NCBI GenBank assembly: GCA_937899365.1
Contig: CALBPH010000800.1
Location: 1 to 23,211 of the forward strand
Reading direction: 5' to 3'
Origin: an uncultured Leptolyngbya sp.
GTDB lineage: Bacteria; Cyanobacteriota; Cyanobacteriia; Phormidesmidales; Phormidesmidaceae
DNA: 23,211 bases
Made by a program: the position numbers and the translations under genes. Under the pieces are notes generated by a model. The model was not told where the DNA came from. It saw nothing but the letters and a program-made list of their open reading frames with translations, and did not search any database. Positions 23,082-23,211 of the stretch are shown here, one piece after another (position 1 is the stretch's first letter; each line of letters opens with the position of its first letter).

Positions 23082-23211
23082 GTTCTTTAAGATTTTCTCA
23101 GATAGCCTTGAGCAGGCTGTTTTCCCACTCATCACAAGAATACATTCTACGGAGATACCGGCACTCGGTATAGCAGACAGTCAAGACAGCGATTGCCCAT
23201 ATTCCAACAAT

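Noticed and set aside
1..23211. CRISPR arrays, rRNA or tRNA genes, insertion sequences, prophage genes
   Set aside because: No regularly spaced repeats, no structural RNA sequence and no transposase, integrase or phage frame were seen on either strand.

Overview
The window looks like chromosomal DNA from a cyanobacterium. The octamer GCGATCGC (the HIP1 repeat typical of cyanobacterial genomes) occurs six times in 23 kb. Several gene families point the same way: a DUF760 protein, a NucA/NuiA nuclease-inhibitor pair as known from Anabaena, a nickel superoxide dismutase with its SodX maturase, and a CHASE3 sensor kinase. The species cannot be named from sequence alone; a filamentous Leptolyngbya-like lineage is only a guess. 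No rRNA, tRNA, CRISPR array, insertion sequence or phage gene was seen.

Positions 1-6805 are almost entirely minus strand. Reading in the direction of transcription they hold a double-LysM/degenerate LytM envelope protein, a basic single-pass membrane protein of unknown function, a class-II-type histone deacetylase family amidohydrolase, a rhodanese tRNA hydroxylase gene (trhO) broken by one in-frame amber codon, a Nudix hydrolase, a superfamily 2 helicase with a zinc ribbon, and the first 56 codons of a secreted FecR-like protein cut by the window edge. The plus-strand HtrA-type protease at 7025-8257 is divergent from this block.

Positions 8349-10529 (minus) carry DUF760, scpB and a tandem universal stress protein. 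A plus-strand hot-dog thioesterase (10644-11081) runs stop-to-stop into a GNAT acetyltransferase, which is the last gene of a minus-strand unit sodN - terminator hairpin - sodX - GNAT (12610-11082). In this unit SodX should remove the 20-residue leader of SodN to free the His-Cys nickel hook. The hairpin between the two genes probably keeps the protease at a lower level than its abundant substrate.

Positions 12849-14395 hold the most notable module: a lipoprotein-like NucA nuclease carrying an extra Excalibur-type calcium domain, with the cognate-type NuiA inhibitor encoded tail-to-tail beside it. Then come a dienelactone hydrolase with an export signal and a MoxR ATPase (minus), and, on the plus strand, a SpoIIAA-like small protein, a VOC/glyoxalase protein behind a structured leader, and a CNNM/CorC-type transporter.

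The right end (19206-22993, minus) is a signalling cluster: CHASE3-HAMP-HisKA kinase, NarL-type regulator, a 388-bp gap, OmpR-type regulator, and a receiver-only protein resembling the OmpR-type receiver. The pairing of a HisKA kinase with a NarL-type regulator is unusual and suggests cross-wiring among the three regulators.
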